Below, in pieces: positions 1 through 10,807 of a DNA stretch of 64,000 nt (within the stretch, counting starts at the first letter, position 1; every line of letters starts with the position of its first letter). A model generated the notes under the pieces. The model was not told the origin of the DNA. It did not search any database and saw nothing but the letters and a program-made list of their open reading frames with translations. A program made the translations under genes and the position numbers. Source of the DNA: Bacillus sp. FJAT-44742 (GTDB taxonomy: Bacteria; Bacillota; Bacilli; Bacillales; Marinococcaceae); assembly GCF_002797315.1 (NCBI RefSeq), contig NZ_KZ454936.1, positions 64,999 to 128,998 on the forward strand, given 5' to 3'.

Positions 1-703
1 TCCTGCAGTCCTTAAAACCTGCCGAGGCGGTTATGATGGAAAGGGACAAGTGGTCATTCAACAGGCTGAAGAAGCTGAAAAGGCTTATAGCTCTTTAAAG
101 GAATCAGGAGAGCTTGTGCTTGAAGCCTGGATTCCATTTAAGAAAGAGATTTCTGTGATCGTTACACGGAGTACGAACGGCGAAACAGCAACATTCCCTC
201 TGGGAGAAAACATTCATGTACATAATATTCTCCACCAAACGATTGTACCGGCAAGAGTGGAAGCCCAGGTTAAGGACAAAGCAGAAACAATAGCTCTTCA
301 GCTCGCAGAGCATATAAAACTCGTCGGTACACTGGCAGTAGAAATGTTTTTAACAGAAGAAGATACCATTTATGTGAATGAGCTGGCTCCCAGACCTCAT
401 AATTCAGGACATTACACGATTAATGCTTGTGAAACGTCACAGTTTGCCCAGCACATCCGTGCCATCTGCGGTCTGCCGCTTGGGAAAACAGATCTTTTAA
501 AACCAGTGGTTATGACAAATATTTTAGGTGAAGATCTTCCAAAGGTATTAGACCACGTTCAAGACATTCGAGATGTGCATCTTCACCTTTACGGAAAAGA
601 AGAAGCTCGTCCCCAGAGGAAAATGGGGCACATTACTGTAATGGGTGAGAGTGTGGAAGAGGCATTAGGCCGGACCAGCAACCTTGGGCTTTGGAATAAG
701 TGA
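1..703 (+). CDS. purK: 5-(carboxyamino)imidazole ribonucleotide synthase, C-terminal part
   Basis: This is the 3' part of purK; the frame is open from the window edge, so the start codon lies upstream. The enzyme uses ATP to carboxylate AIR to N5-CAIR in purine biosynthesis, together with PurE. The visible part begins in the ATP-grasp domain with a glycine-rich GGYDGKGQ loop, continues through the acidic metal and ATP site (VNELAPRPHNSGHYT) and ends with the small C-terminal domain. It is first of a plus-strand run of eleven pur genes, and the B. subtilis order purE-purK-purB fits. A GTG near position 50 could be mistaken for a start, but homology clearly continues upstream of it. Confidence 0.95.
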   Translation, partial: PAVLKTCRGGYDGKGQVVIQQAEEAEKAYSSLKESGELVLEAWIPFKKEISVIVTRSTNGETATFPLGENIHVHNILHQTIVPARVEAQVKDKAETIALQLAEHIKLVGTLAVEMFLTEEDTIYVNELAPRPHNSGHYTINACETSQFAQHIRAICGLPLGKTDLLKPVVMTNILGEDLPKVLDHVQDIRDVHLHLYGKEEARPQRKMGHITVMGESVEEALGRTSNLGLWNK

Positions 704-821
704 AAAAGAGCGTATGCTTATTATAGAGAAAAGTAGTAAGGAAAGCTGATCAACCCAGGATACCTGAATGGTCATCTTTCTATAAACCATGTAAAAAGAG
801 AGATAGAGTGGAGGAAGTCAC

Positions 822-2117
822 ATGATTGAACGTTATACACGCCCGGAAATGGGCTCAATTTGGACAGAAGAAAATCGATATAATGCCTGGCTAGAGGTTG
901 AGATTGTAGCCTGTGAAGCGTGGGCAGAGCTTGGTGAAATCCCAAAAGAAGATGTAAAGAAAATTAGAGAGAACGCAGGATTTAATGTAAACAGAATTCA
1001 CGAAATTGAGGCTGAAACGCGCCACGATGTCGTTGCTTTCACAAGAGCGGTTTCTGAAACTCTCGGAGATGAACGTAAATGGGTTCATTACGGGTTAACC
1101 TCAACAGATGTTGTTGATACGGCACTTTCTTATTTGTTAAAGCAGGCTAATGAAATCATCCAAAAAGATCTGGAGAATTTCATCGATATACTTAAAAATA
1201 AAGCTCAAGAGCACAAGTACACTGTCATGATGGGAAGAACACATGGTGTGCATGCAGAACCAACAACCTTTGGACTCAAGCTTGCTCTTTGGTATGAAGA
1301 AATGAAAAGAAACCTTGAACGTTTTAAGCACGCATCCGAGGGAGTCCGGTTTGGAAAGCTTTCAGGTGCTGTTGGAACCTTTGCAAACATTCCGCCATTT
1401 ATAGAAGAGTTTGTTTGTGACAAGCTTGGCCTTGAGGCTGCACCGATTTCAACCCAAACCCTGCAGCGTGATCGTCACGCTCATTACGTCGGAACGCTTG
1501 CTTTAATCGCCGCTTCTATTGAAAAGATGGCCGTAGAAATCCGTGGGCTGCAAAAGAGTGAAACCCGTGAGGTAGAAGAGTTCTTTGCTAAAGGTCAAAA
1601 AGGCTCCTCTGCTATGCCTCATAAGCGTAACCCTATTGGTTCTGAAAATATGACCGGCCTTGCTCGTGTCATCCGGGGTCACATGGTGACAGCTTACGAA
1701 AATGTACCTTTATGGCATGAAAGAGACATCTCTCATTCATCTGCAGAACGAATCATATTGCCCGATTCCACGATTGCCCTAAACTATATGCTGAATCGTT
1801 TCGGAAATATTGTAAAAAATCTTACTGTATTCCCTGAAAATATGAAGGCAAACATGGAAAAGACCTTCGGACTGATTTATTCTCAGCGTGTACTTTTGAC
1901 TCTTATTAACAAAGGGATGGTCCGTGAAGAAGCCTATGATTTAGTTCAGCCTAAGGCAATGGAGGCGTGGGAAAAAGGAGTTCCTTTCCGCACCCTCGTG
2001 GAGCAAGAGGAAAAGATTACCTCTGCTCTTACTGAAAAAGAGATTGATGACTGCTTTGACTATAACCACCATTTAAGCCAGGTAGACACGCTGTTTAAAA
2101 GAGTAGGCCTGGAATAG
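822..2117 (+). CDS. purB: Adenylosuccinate lyase
   Basis: PurB (431 aa) acts twice in purine synthesis: it splits SAICAR to AICAR plus fumarate, and adenylosuccinate to AMP plus fumarate. The fumarase/aspartase-family signature [11 protein letters not shown] is present near residue 265, along with the conserved TSTDVVDTA and [12 protein letters not shown] segments that build the active site. Length equals the B. subtilis enzyme. GAGGAAG sits upstream of the ATG. It follows purK by 118 bases, in which I see no gene and no clear terminator, and precedes purC by 89 bases that contain a hairpin. Confidence 0.97.
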   Translation: MIERYTRPEMGSIWTEENRYNAWLEVEIVACEAWAELGEIPKEDVKKIRENAGFNVNRIHEIEAETRHDVVAFTRAVSETLGDERKWVHYGLTSTDVVDTALSYLLKQANEIIQKDLENFIDILKNKAQEHKYTVMMGRTHGVHAEPTTFGLKLALWYEEMKRNLERFKHASEGVRFGKLSGAVGTFANIPPFIEEFVCDKLGLEAAPISTQTLQRDRHAHYVGTLALIAASIEKMAVEIRGLQKSETREVEEFFAKGQKGSSAMPHKRNPIGSENMTGLARVIRGHMVTAYENVPLWHERDISHSSAERIILPDSTIALNYMLNRFGNIVKNLTVFPENMKANMEKTFGLIYSQRVLLTLINKGMVREEAYDLVQPKAMEAWEKGVPFRTLVEQEEKITSALTEKEIDDCFDYNHHLSQVDTLFKRVGLE

Positions 2118-2129
2118 AAAATATTATGA

Positions 2130-2158
2130 CTGAAGGGAGTGTTCCAGGCTTCCTTCAG
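2130..2158 (+). other. Hairpin between purB and purC
   Basis: A 10-bp inverted repeat (2130-2139 with 2149-2158, one G-U pair, 9-nt loop) lies 12 bases after the purB stop. No T tract follows at once (CAAAAATAG, then TTTTTA), so it is a poor terminator. It more likely serves as an RNA-stability or processing element inside the operon. Confidence 0.5.
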
Positions 2159-2206
2159 CAAAAATAGACTTTTTATTTTGAAATTTGGAAAAAGGGGCGT
2201 TCATCA

Positions 2207-2926
2207 GTGGAAAAAAGAGGTCTTCTTTATGAAGGGAAAGCAAAAAAGCTTTTCGTAACCGACGATCCTTCTCTCTTATGGGTAGAGTACAAAGATGAAG
2301 CAACAGCGTTCAATGGTGAGAAAAAGGACAACATGACAGGCAAAGGACGGTTGAATAATGAGATCTCAAGCATTTTATTTGATTCACTGCATGCCAGCGG
2401 AATAGCGACTCACTTTGTTCAAAGGTTATCTGAAACAGAACAGCTAGTGAAAAAGACAGACATTATTCCACTTGAAGTAGTGGTCCGTAACATTGTTGCC
2501 GGAAGCTTGAAGAAAAGAACCGGAATGTCTGAAGGAGAAGAGCTGGCTCCTGCAATTGTTGAATTTTACTACAAGGATGATGACCTGGGAGATCCGCTCA
2601 TTAATGAAGATCACATCAGAGCGCTGCAGGCTGCTACTGGGGAACAAGTACAGGAACTGAAAAAGCAGGCTCTTGAAATCAATGAAACTTTGAAATCATA
2701 CTTTTTGGAAAATGATCTCCTGCTTGTTGATTTCAAGCTGGAATTTGGAGTGGCCCAAGAAGGAACAGTTCTTTTGGCTGATGAGATTTCACCTGACACA
2801 TGCCGTTTATGGGACAAAGATACAAAAGAGAAATTTGATAAAGATCTATACCGCTTTGGAATCGGGAACCTTCAAGATGGTTACAGCGAGATATTAAAAA
2901 GACTGGGAGGCGCAAAACATGGTTAA
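2207..2926 (+). CDS. purC: Phosphoribosylaminoimidazole-succinocarboxamide synthase
   Basis: PurC (239 aa) joins CAIR and aspartate, using ATP, to form SAICAR. The N-terminal LLYEGKAKKLF segment and the SPDTCRLWD motif near residue 190 are diagnostic of SAICAR synthetase. The start is GTG, chosen because the next in-frame residues (EKRGLLYEGKAKK) match the family N-terminus; AAAGGGG lies upstream. Its 3' end overlaps purS by 8 bases, which suggests translational coupling. Confidence 0.96.
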   Translation: MEKRGLLYEGKAKKLFVTDDPSLLWVEYKDEATAFNGEKKDNMTGKGRLNNEISSILFDSLHASGIATHFVQRLSETEQLVKKTDIIPLEVVVRNIVAGSLKKRTGMSEGEELAPAIVEFYYKDDDLGDPLINEDHIRALQAATGEQVQELKKQALEINETLKSYFLENDLLLVDFKLEFGVAQEGTVLLADEISPDTCRLWDKDTKEKFDKDLYRFGIGNLQDGYSEILKRLGGAKHG

Positions 2927-3170
2927 AGTGCATGTCTACGTTACATTAAAGTCCGGAGTATTAGACCCTCAAGGAAGTGCTGTAAAGAACTCTCTTCATA
3001 CGTTAGGGTACAACGAAGTGCAGGAAGTTAAGGTCGGGAAGTTCATGGAGCTTACTGTAGAAAACGGCGAAAACCTTGAAGAAAGAGTAAAGGAAATGTG
3101 TGAGAAACTTCTCTCCAATCCGGTCATTGAAGATTATTCCTTTGAAATTGAGGAGGTTGTCTCTTCATGA
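2919..3170 (+). CDS. purS: FGAM synthase subunit PurS
   Basis: PurS (83 aa) is the small structural subunit of the three-part PurSQL formylglycinamidine synthase of Gram-positive bacteria and archaea; it bridges the glutaminase PurQ and the synthetase PurL. The sequence has the expected small alpha-beta form and family length, with the conserved [12 protein letters not shown] segment at the N-terminus. It overlaps purC by 8 bases and purQ by 4 bases (ATGA). The nested overlaps fit coupled production of a defined complex. Confidence 0.96.
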   Translation: MVKVHVYVTLKSGVLDPQGSAVKNSLHTLGYNEVQEVKVGKFMELTVENGENLEERVKEMCEKLLSNPVIEDYSFEIEEVVSS

Positions 3171-3850
3171 AGTTTGCAGTCATTGTTTTTCCAGGGTCAA
3201 ACTGTGATTCAGACATGTACCATGCCATTAAAGATGAATTAAAAGAAGAGGCTGAATTTGTTTGGTATACCGAGAAGAGCGTGGCAGATTATGATGCCAT
3301 TTTAATTCCAGGAGGCTTTTCATACGGTGATTACCTTCGCTCAGGAGCGATTGCCCGTTTTGCGCCGATTATGGAGAGTGTTATTAAGGAAGCTGAAGCA
3401 GGTAAACCAGTTCTAGGTGTATGCAACGGGTTTCAAGTGCTTCTTGAAGCGGGTCTCCTCCCAGGAGCAATGAAAAGAAACAAAGACCTTAAATTTATTT
3501 GCAGGCCGGCTGATCTAGTTGTTGAAAATAACCGCACGTGGTTTACCTCGATGTATAAGGACAAAGAAGTGGTTTCCATTCCGGTTGCTCATGGTGAAGG
3601 AAACTATGAGTGTGATGAGCAAACACTAGAAAGTTTAAAAGAGAACAAGCAAATTGTATTTACCTATAAGGGTGATATCAATGGATCAAGAGAGCAGATT
3701 GCAGGCATTTCTAATGAAAAAGGAAATGTACTTGGCATGATGCCTCATCCAGAGCGAGCAGTTAATGAAATATTAGGAAGCGCTGATGGATTAACGCTGT
3801 TTCAATCTTTGTTAAAAAACTGGAGGGAATCACATGTCCTTACTTCTTGA
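3167..3850 (+). CDS. purQ: FGAM synthase glutaminase subunit PurQ
   Basis: PurQ (227 aa) is the class I glutamine amidotransferase subunit that releases ammonia for PurL. The nucleophile is Cys86 in GVCNGFQVL, and the His/Glu pair lies in GMMPHPERA near residue 195. The N-terminal [12 protein letters not shown] is typical. It overlaps purS by 4 bases and purL by 17 bases. Confidence 0.97.
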   Translation: MKFAVIVFPGSNCDSDMYHAIKDELKEEAEFVWYTEKSVADYDAILIPGGFSYGDYLRSGAIARFAPIMESVIKEAEAGKPVLGVCNGFQVLLEAGLLPGAMKRNKDLKFICRPADLVVENNRTWFTSMYKDKEVVSIPVAHGEGNYECDEQTLESLKENKQIVFTYKGDINGSREQIAGISNEKGNVLGMMPHPERAVNEILGSADGLTLFQSLLKNWRESHVLTS

Positions 3851-6062
3851 GCCGTCACCAGAGCAAATTAAAGCAGATAAAGTCTACCAGGAGATGGGAT
3901 TAACAGATAAAGAATTTGCCATGGTGGAAAAGATTCTCGGTCGTCTGCCTAACTATACAGAAACGGGACTTTTTTCCGTCATGTGGTCCGAGCATTGCAG
4001 CTACAAAAATTCCAAAGTCCTCCTTAAAAAATTCCCGGTCAGTGGTGAAAAAGTATTGCAAGGACCTGGAGAAGGGGCCGGAATCATTGATATTGGCGAT
4101 GAGCAGGCGGTAGTTTTTAAAATCGAAAGCCATAATCACCCTTCTGCAATTGAACCCTATCAAGGAGCGGCTACTGGCGTCGGCGGAATTCTTCGGGATG
4201 TGTTTTCCATGGGAGCCCGTCCGGTTGCCTTGTTAAATTCACTTCGTTTTGGGGAACTTACTTCTCCTCGTGTTCGATATTTATTTGAAGAAGTAGTGGC
4301 CGGGATTGCTGGCTATGGCAACTGTATGGGAGTTCCAACTGTCGGAGGAGAAGTTCAGTTTGATCCGTGTTATGAAGGAAATCCGCTGGTAAATGCCATG
4401 TGTGTCGGCCTCATTGACCACAAGGATATTCAAAAAGGACGAGCAGCGGGTGCTGGGAATACAGTCATGTACGTAGGTGCAAGCACAGGAAAAGACGGCA
4501 TCCACGGAGCGACGTTTGCTTCTGAAGAGTTAAGTGAAGAATCGGAAAGCAAAAGACCCGCAGTTCAAGTGGGAGATCCTTTTATGGAAAAGCTCTTGCT
4601 TGAGGCTTGTTTAGAGCTTGTTCAGCTGGATTCTTTGATCGGGATTCAAGACATGGGTGCTGCAGGCTTAACATCTTCTTCAGCAGAAATGGCGAGCAAA
4701 GGCGGATCAGGGATTGAAATGAACCTTGACCTTGTTCCACAGCGTGAACTGTATATGACGCCATACGAAATGATGCTTTCAGAATCTCAAGAACGAATGC
4801 TTCTCGTTGTCAAAAAAGGACACGAACAAGAAGTGAAAGATATTTGTACAAAGTGGAATCTTCTTGCAGCTGAAATCGGTACGGTGACAGAGGATAAAAA
4901 CCTTCGCTTAATTCATAAGGGCGAAACAGTGGCGGACGTGCCTGTAGATGCATTAGCAGAAGATGCTCCAGTGTACCATCAGCCATCTAAAGAACCTTCT
5001 TATTTTAAGGGATTCCAGAAAAAAGAATTCAGCGTTCCAGCTGTTGAGAGTATTGAAGATACGTTTTATCAATTGCTGAAGCGGCCTACAATCGCCAGTA
5101 AAGAGTGGGTGTATGATCAGTACGATTACATGGTGCAGACCAATACCGTTGTTCACCCGGGGTCTGATGCAGCAGTCATTCGTGTAAGAGATACAAACAA
5201 GGCTCTAGCCATGACAACTGATTGTAATTCCCGCTATATTTACCTTGATCCGGAAGCTGGCGGAAAAATAGCTGTGGCAGAAGCGGCAAGAAATATTGTT
5301 TGTTCAGGGGGAGAGCCCCTTGGAGTCACTGATTGCTTAAATTATGGAAGTCCTGAAAACCCGGAGATTTTCTGGCAGCTTGAAAAATCCACGGATGGGA
5401 TGAGTGAAGCTTGTCGTGAACTGCATGCGCCTGTAATTGGAGGAAACGTCTCCCTTTACAATGAAACGAAAAAAGGTGCAGTCTACCCAACTCCGGTAGT
5501 AGGAATGGTTGGTTTAATAGAGGATCTTTCTCATATCACCACCCAGACCTTTAAAAATAAAGGAGATCTTATTTATTTAATTGGTGAAACAAAAGCAGAA
5601 TTTGGAGGCAGTGAACTTCAGCAAATGCTTGATGGATCCATTTCCGGGAAAGCTCCTCACATTGATTTGGAAACAGAGAAGCTTCAACAGGAACAGCTGT
5701 TACAAGCGATTCGCTCTGGAGTAATCGCTTCAGCCCATGATGTGGCAGAAGGCGGATTGGCAATTGCTTTAGCGGAAAGTGTGATTAACACAGAAGTAGG
5801 AGCTGAGGTTACAATCGAAGGAAATACTGTGATCCAGTTGTTTGCTGAAAGTCAATCCAGATTTATTGTAAGTGTGAAGCCTGAAGATAAAGCTAAATTC
5901 GAAGAAATTGTTAGAAACAGTACACAAATTGGTGAAGTGACCGGTCAGTCAATGTTAAAGGTACAACAACATTCTGGAGAAGTAGTGCTGCAGGCTTCCA
6001 CGAAAAAAGTGGAGGAGGCCTGGAAAGGAGCTATTCCATGCTTGGTGAAATCAAAGGGTTAA
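3834..6062 (+). CDS. purL: FGAM synthase synthetase subunit PurL
   Basis: PurL (742 aa) converts FGAR to FGAM with ATP and the ammonia channelled from PurQ. It is the short PurL type that needs PurS and PurQ. It shows the two AIR-synthase-like halves, the [14 protein letters not shown] start of the active site (about residues 45-58), the [23 protein letters not shown] region and the C-terminal [15 protein letters not shown] motif near 640. The ATG is preceded by TGGAGGG. It overlaps purQ by 17 bases and purF by 25 bases. Confidence 0.97.
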   Translation: MSLLLEPSPEQIKADKVYQEMGLTDKEFAMVEKILGRLPNYTETGLFSVMWSEHCSYKNSKVLLKKFPVSGEKVLQGPGEGAGIIDIGDEQAVVFKIESHNHPSAIEPYQGAATGVGGILRDVFSMGARPVALLNSLRFGELTSPRVRYLFEEVVAGIAGYGNCMGVPTVGGEVQFDPCYEGNPLVNAMCVGLIDHKDIQKGRAAGAGNTVMYVGASTGKDGIHGATFASEELSEESESKRPAVQVGDPFMEKLLLEACLELVQLDSLIGIQDMGAAGLTSSSAEMASKGGSGIEMNLDLVPQRELYMTPYEMMLSESQERMLLVVKKGHEQEVKDICTKWNLLAAEIGTVTEDKNLRLIHKGETVADVPVDALAEDAPVYHQPSKEPSYFKGFQKKEFSVPAVESIEDTFYQLLKRPTIASKEWVYDQYDYMVQTNTVVHPGSDAAVIRVRDTNKALAMTTDCNSRYIYLDPEAGGKIAVAEAARNIVCSGGEPLGVTDCLNYGSPENPEIFWQLEKSTDGMSEACRELHAPVIGGNVSLYNETKKGAVYPTPVVGMVGLIEDLSHITTQTFKNKGDLIYLIGETKAEFGGSELQQMLDGSISGKAPHIDLETEKLQQEQLLQAIRSGVIASAHDVAEGGLAIALAESVINTEVGAEVTIEGNTVIQLFAESQSRFIVSVKPEDKAKFEEIVRNSTQIGEVTGQSMLKVQQHSGEVVLQASTKKVEEAWKGAIPCLVKSKG

Positions 6063-7459
6063 ATGAAGAGTGCGGTGTTTTTGCAGTTTGGAATCATAAG
6101 GATGCAGCCCAGATTACCTATTATGGACTTCACAGTCTGCAACATCGTGGACAGGAAGGTGCAGGGATCGTTGTCAGTGATGGGGACAAGCTGTCAATCC
6201 ACAAAGGGTTAGGACTAGTAACGGAAGCATTTAAAGAAGGAGACCTCGAAAGACTGGAGGGGCACGCTTCTATCGGCCACGTCCGCTATGCTACAGCGGG
6301 CGGCGGCGGTCTTGTAAACTGTCAGCCATTACTATTTCAATCTCAAACAGGCGGTCTTGCTGTTGCTCATAATGGGAATTTAGTGAACGCCAATGGGCTA
6401 AAGCATCAGCTTGAAGGACAGGGGAGCATTTTTCAATCTACTTCAGATACGGAGGTCCTCGCTCACCTGGTCAAAAGAAGCGTGTATCCAAGGCTGGAGG
6501 ACAAAGTTACCAATGCCTTATCCATGATTAAAGGAGCATATGCCTTTGCGGTCATGACAGAGAACAAGCTGATGGTTGCTTTAGATCCAAATGGCCTGCG
6601 CCCATTGTCCATTGGTAAAATTGGGGAAGGCTTTGTCATTTCTTCTGAGACCTGTGCTTTTGATGTTGTGGGTGCTGAATATTTACGTGAAGTACAGCCT
6701 GGAGAACTTATAACCTTTGATGCTGATGGCATGCACTCAGAAATTTTCTCTTCCTCTTCTGCTCGGAGCATTTGCAGCATGGAGTATATTTACTTTGCCA
6801 GACCGGATTCTAATGTAGATGAGATTAATGTCCATAGTGCCAGGAAAAACCTTGGAAGACAATTGGCACAAGAACTGCCTGTTGAAGCTGACGTTGTAAC
6901 CGGCGTACCTGATTCGTCCATTTCTGCAGCGATTGGTTATGCTGAGGAAGCTGGCATTCCATATGAGCTTGGCCTCATAAAAAACCGCTATGTGGGCAGA
7001 ACATTTATCCAGCCTTCTCAGGAGCTTAGGGAACAGGGAGTGAAAATGAAGCTTTCTGCTGTCCGCGGCATTGTAGAAGGAAAGAGAGTGGTCATGGTAG
7101 ATGACTCGATTGTGCGCGGGACAACAAGCAGACGTATTGTAAAGCTATTAAAGGATGCAGGAGCGAAAGAAGTACACGTGCGCATCAGTTCACCGCCAAT
7201 TACACACCCTTGTTTTTACGGTATTGATACATCTACAAAGTCGGAGCTCATTGCATCAAGCCACTCGGTTGAAGAGATGAGAGAAATGATGGGGGCTGAC
7301 AGTTTGTCCTTCTTGAGCGTCGATGGGATGTTAAAAGGAATTGGACGCAAGCAGGAAAGTTCAAGCTGTGGCCAGTGTCTTGCATGTTTTACTGGAAACT
7401 ATCCGACCGAAATTTACCCGGATACTCTTCACCCTCATGATAAAGTATTGAACAGTTAA
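6038..7459 (+). CDS. purF: Amidophosphoribosyltransferase
   Basis: PurF (473 aa) commits PRPP to purine synthesis by forming phosphoribosylamine. The first 11 residues ([11 protein letters not shown]) are a propeptide like that of B. subtilis, so Cys12 becomes the N-terminal nucleophile after cleavage. The PRPP-binding loop [16 protein letters not shown] lies near residues 350-365. The C-terminal cysteines ([10 protein letters not shown]) fit the oxygen-sensitive [4Fe-4S] cluster of the Bacillus-type enzyme. It overlaps purL by 25 bases, with GGAAAGGAG upstream of the ATG inside purL. Confidence 0.97.
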   Translation: MLGEIKGLNEECGVFAVWNHKDAAQITYYGLHSLQHRGQEGAGIVVSDGDKLSIHKGLGLVTEAFKEGDLERLEGHASIGHVRYATAGGGGLVNCQPLLFQSQTGGLAVAHNGNLVNANGLKHQLEGQGSIFQSTSDTEVLAHLVKRSVYPRLEDKVTNALSMIKGAYAFAVMTENKLMVALDPNGLRPLSIGKIGEGFVISSETCAFDVVGAEYLREVQPGELITFDADGMHSEIFSSSSARSICSMEYIYFARPDSNVDEINVHSARKNLGRQLAQELPVEADVVTGVPDSSISAAIGYAEEAGIPYELGLIKNRYVGRTFIQPSQELREQGVKMKLSAVRGIVEGKRVVMVDDSIVRGTTSRRIVKLLKDAGAKEVHVRISSPPITHPCFYGIDTSTKSELIASSHSVEEMREMMGADSLSFLSVDGMLKGIGRKQESSSCGQCLACFTGNYPTEIYPDTLHPHDKVLNS

Positions 7460-7486
7460 GATTGTAATGACAAGGAGGCCTATACA

Positions 7487-8524
7487 ATGTCTGAAGCTTA
7501 TAAACAGGCCGGTGTAGACGTTGAAGCTGGATACGAAGCAGTCAATCGAATGAAAAAACATGTCAACATGACAATGCGTCCGGAGGTCATGGGAGGTTTA
7601 GGGGCTTTTGGCGGTATGTTTGATCTTTCTTCCTTACCGTACAAGGAGCCTGTCCTTATTTCGGGAACAGATGGAGTCGGTACAAAGCTCATGCTTGCTT
7701 TTATGATGGACAAGCATGATACCATCGGAAAAGATGCAGTAGCTATGTGCGTAAATGATATCGTGGTTCAGGGAGCTGAACCCCTTTATTTCCTTGATTA
7801 CATTGCCTGCGGAAAAGCCTATCCTGAAAAGATTGAAGCGATTGTAAAAGGTGTGGCTGAAGGGTGCAAAGAGGCAAACTCAGCTCTTATTGGCGGCGAA
7901 ACAGCTGAAATGCCAGGTATGTATGAAGAAGAAGAGTACGACATTGCTGGATTCTCAGTAGGGGTAGCCGAGAAGTCAAAATTAATTACAGGGGAGAAGA
8001 TTCAAACAGGTGATGTTCTGATCGGACTTTCTTCTTCTGGCGTTCACAGTAACGGGTTTTCCCTTGTACGGAAGGTATTGCTTGAGAATTCAGGCCTCTC
8101 CCTGCATGAAACGTATGCCCCTTTTCAGCGTTCTTTAGGTGAGGAGCTTCTTGAGCCGACAAAAATTTATGTATCTCCTGTATTAAGCTTGATGAACAAG
8201 GTGGACATAAAAGGGATGGCCCATGTGACAGGCGGCGGCTTTTATGAAAACATTCCCCGCATGCTTACCAATGGCTGCGGTGCATTAGTTGACCCTTCTT
8301 CCTGGAAAAGGCCGGAGATCTTTTCCTTTATTCAGGAAAAGGGCGAATTAAGTGAAAAGGATATGTTTGGAACGTTTAATATGGGAATCGGTTATGTTGT
8401 TTGTGTCAGTGAAGCGGAAGCTGAGAAAGCTTTGAAGCATGTAAGAGAACAGGGAGAAGAAGCTTATGTGATTGGAAATGTCACAGACAAAGAGGGTTTA
8501 GAGATTCAGGGGGTGTCCTCGTGA
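7487..8524 (+). CDS. purM: Phosphoribosylformylglycinamidine cyclo-ligase (AIR synthase)
   Basis: PurM (345 aa) closes the imidazole ring, converting FGAM to AIR with ATP. The SGTDGVGTK nucleotide-binding segment (about residues 59-67), the [11 protein letters not shown] motif and the [12 protein letters not shown] segment are all present. Length is normal. An AAGGAGG sits upstream of the ATG, and the stop overlaps the GTG start of purN by 4 bases. Confidence 0.97.
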   Translation: MSEAYKQAGVDVEAGYEAVNRMKKHVNMTMRPEVMGGLGAFGGMFDLSSLPYKEPVLISGTDGVGTKLMLAFMMDKHDTIGKDAVAMCVNDIVVQGAEPLYFLDYIACGKAYPEKIEAIVKGVAEGCKEANSALIGGETAEMPGMYEEEEYDIAGFSVGVAEKSKLITGEKIQTGDVLIGLSSSGVHSNGFSLVRKVLLENSGLSLHETYAPFQRSLGEELLEPTKIYVSPVLSLMNKVDIKGMAHVTGGGFYENIPRMLTNGCGALVDPSSWKRPEIFSFIQEKGELSEKDMFGTFNMGIGYVVCVSEAEAEKALKHVREQGEEAYVIGNVTDKEGLEIQGVSS

Positions 8525-9108
8525 CAACGTTAGCCGTGTTTGCTTCAGGTAGCGGCACAAATTTTCAATCCATAGCAGAAGCCATTCATGCTGGAAAACT
8601 GGACGCTTCAATAGCGCTTGTTGTTTGCGATAAAAAGGATGCTATCGTGCTGCAAAGGGCAGAGAAGCTTGGAATTGATACATTTGTTTTTCAGGCTTCA
8701 GACTTTCCAAGTAAAGCGTCATATGAAAAGGTTATTTTAGAGGAACTAGAAAGTCGTGATGTTGAATTTCTTGTTTTGGCAGGGTATATGCGTTTAGTTG
8801 GAGATACACTTTTGCGTGAGTATCCAGGGAAAATCGTTAACATCCATCCTTCGTTGCTGCCTTCTTTTCCAGGAAAAGACGCGATAGGGCAAGCACTTCA
8901 AGCATCAGTTAAGGTTACGGGAGTCACCATCCATCTTGTTGATGATGGCATGGACACGGGCCCGATTATAGCCCAGGAAGCAATTGTCATAGGGAAAGAT
9001 GACAATAGAGAGACAGTAACGAAAGCTATTCAGACTGTAGAGCACTGGCTCTATCCGCAAACTTTGAAGAACATTTTAGAACGCCAAAATGTAAGTAAAT
9101 ATCACTAA
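8521..9108 (+). CDS. purN: Phosphoribosylglycinamide formyltransferase
   Basis: PurN (195 aa) formylates GAR from 10-formyl-THF. The GAR-binding loop [10 protein letters not shown] is near residue 10, and the catalytic Asn-His region [12 protein letters not shown] near 105 is followed by the conserved Asp in [15 protein letters not shown] is the start, overlapping purM by 4 bases with GGGGGTG just upstream. A compact intrinsic terminator follows 18 bases after the stop, dividing the pur run into two parts. Confidence 0.96.
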   Translation: MTTLAVFASGSGTNFQSIAEAIHAGKLDASIALVVCDKKDAIVLQRAEKLGIDTFVFQASDFPSKASYEKVILEELESRDVEFLVLAGYMRLVGDTLLREYPGKIVNIHPSLLPSFPGKDAIGQALQASVKVTGVTIHLVDDGMDTGPIIAQEAIVIGKDDNRETVTKAIQTVEHWLYPQTLKNILERQNVSKYH

Positions 9109-9126
9109 AAAATATTTTTATCTTTC

Positions 9127-9150
9127 AGCCCAACTCGGGCTTTCTTTTTT
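9127..9150 (+). terminator. Intrinsic terminator between purN and purH
   Basis: The stem AGCCC/GGGCT (9127-9131 with 9137-9141, 5-nt loop) is followed by TTCTTTTTT. The stem is short but GC-rich with a good T tract. Because purH and purD follow on the same strand and no strong promoter is obvious in the 50 bases after it, it probably attenuates rather than fully stops operon transcription. Confidence 0.7.
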
Positions 9151-9203
9151 ACAACATTTTCACTTGTATTATTCAAAAGTCATGAAGGGAGCTAGACATC
9201 AAC

Positions 9204-10745
9204 ATGAGTTTAAAAAGAGCATTGGTAAGTGTTTCGAACAAAGAGGGGATTGTACCCTTTGTTAAAAAGCTGGTTCAGGAAGGTGTAGAAGTAGTCTCTA
9301 CTGGCGGAACCAAACGTGTATTGGAAGAAGCAAATGTACCGGTTACGGGGATTTCTGAAGTCACAGGTTTTCCTGAAATATTAGATGGAAGAGTGAAGAC
9401 CCTTCATCCTGCGATCCATGGCGGACTCTTGGCTATGCGTGAAAAAGAAGAACATCTAGATCAATTAAGAGAGCATAATATTACACCTATTGATCTGGTT
9501 ATTGTGAATTTATATCCTTTTAAAGAGACGATCGCCAAAGAAGGAACCACTTTTGAAGAAGCCATTGAAAATATCGATATCGGCGGACCTGGAATGCTTC
9601 GGGCAGCAGCCAAAAATCATCGCCACGTTACAGTTGTAACAGACCCGGAGGATTACGAGATCGTTCTTGAAGAAATCAAAGAAACTGGAGAAGTCAGCAG
9701 CAAAACAAAGCAGCGCCTGGCAGCAAAAGTGTTCCGTCATACCGCTTCTTATGATGCTATGATTTCCACATATTTAACAAAAGAAACAGGAGAGCTGTAC
9801 CCTGAATCCTATACCGTTACATACGAAAAGAAACAAGATTTACGTTATGGAGAAAACCCTCATCAGCAGGCAGCTTTTTATAAACAGCCTCTAGGGCCGG
9901 AAAGCTCTATTGCCAATGCCGAACAGCTTCACGGAAAAGAGCTTTCATATAACAATATCAATGACGCAGATGCGGCATTGTCCATTGTAAAGGAATTTAA
10001 TGAGCCGGCGGCTGTTGCCATTAAGCACATGAACCCTTGCGGGGTAGGTGTGGGCCAAACTATTAAGGAGGCATTTGAAAGAGCTTATGAAGCAGACCCT
10101 GTTTCCATATTTGGCGGGATTATTGCTGTGAATGAGGAAGTGGACGAAGACACTGCTTTGCAGATGAAAGAGATATTTCTTGAAATCATCATTGCACCTT
10201 CTTTCTCAGAGAAGGCTAAGGAAATTCTAACGGGAAAGAAAAATCTTCGCCTATTGACGATTAACCTGAAAGATCCAGGCAGTGAAGCCCAAAGAAAAGT
10301 TACAACAGTGCACGGGGGAGCCCTTGTCCAAGAAGAAGATGTAAAAGGCTTTGAAGACGCAGAGATAAAAGTTGTAACAAACAGAGAGCCATCCGAGGAA
10401 GAATGGAAAGATCTAAAGCTCGCCTGGAAAGTCGTCAAGCACGTAAAGTCTAATGCCATTGTGTTAGCAAAAGACCAGAAAACCGTAGGAGTAGGAGCGG
10501 GACAAATGAACCGGGTAGGCTCTGCGAAAATTGCCCTTGAACAAGCCGCGGAGAATGCTCAAGGAAGTGCCATGGGCTCTGATGCCTTCTTTCCAATGAA
10601 GGATACAGTGGAAGAAGCAGGAAAATCAGGCGTCACTGCGATTATTCAACCAGGAGGCTCTATTCGAGACGAAGAATCCATCGAGAAAGCTAATGAGCTG
10701 GGCATAACGATGGTCTTTACAGGAGTGCGTCATTTCAAACATTAA
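9204..10745 (+). CDS. purH: Bifunctional AICAR transformylase / IMP cyclohydrolase
   Basis: PurH (513 aa) performs the last two steps to IMP. The N-terminal cyclohydrolase domain (about 1-195) begins [15 protein letters not shown] and holds the STGGT and [13 protein letters not shown] motifs. The C-terminal transformylase domain has the KHMNPCGVG motif near residue 275 and the typical [10 protein letters not shown] segment near the end. Family length is about 510 aa. GGGAG precedes the ATG. It lies 95 bases after purN, past a terminator. Confidence 0.97.
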   Translation: MSLKRALVSVSNKEGIVPFVKKLVQEGVEVVSTGGTKRVLEEANVPVTGISEVTGFPEILDGRVKTLHPAIHGGLLAMREKEEHLDQLREHNITPIDLVIVNLYPFKETIAKEGTTFEEAIENIDIGGPGMLRAAAKNHRHVTVVTDPEDYEIVLEEIKETGEVSSKTKQRLAAKVFRHTASYDAMISTYLTKETGELYPESYTVTYEKKQDLRYGENPHQQAAFYKQPLGPESSIANAEQLHGKELSYNNINDADAALSIVKEFNEPAAVAIKHMNPCGVGVGQTIKEAFERAYEADPVSIFGGIIAVNEEVDEDTALQMKEIFLEIIIAPSFSEKAKEILTGKKNLRLLTINLKDPGSEAQRKVTTVHGGALVQEEDVKGFEDAEIKVVTNREPSEEEWKDLKLAWKVVKHVKSNAIVLAKDQKTVGVGAGQMNRVGSAKIALEQAAENAQGSAMGSDAFFPMKDTVEEAGKSGVTAIIQPGGSIRDEESIEKANELGITMVFTGVRHFKH

Positions 10746-10807
10746 GAAGGCATTAGGTAGTGGAGCAGTAAGAGGTTAGTAAGGGGATAACGAGGAGGGT
10801 GAGTGCA

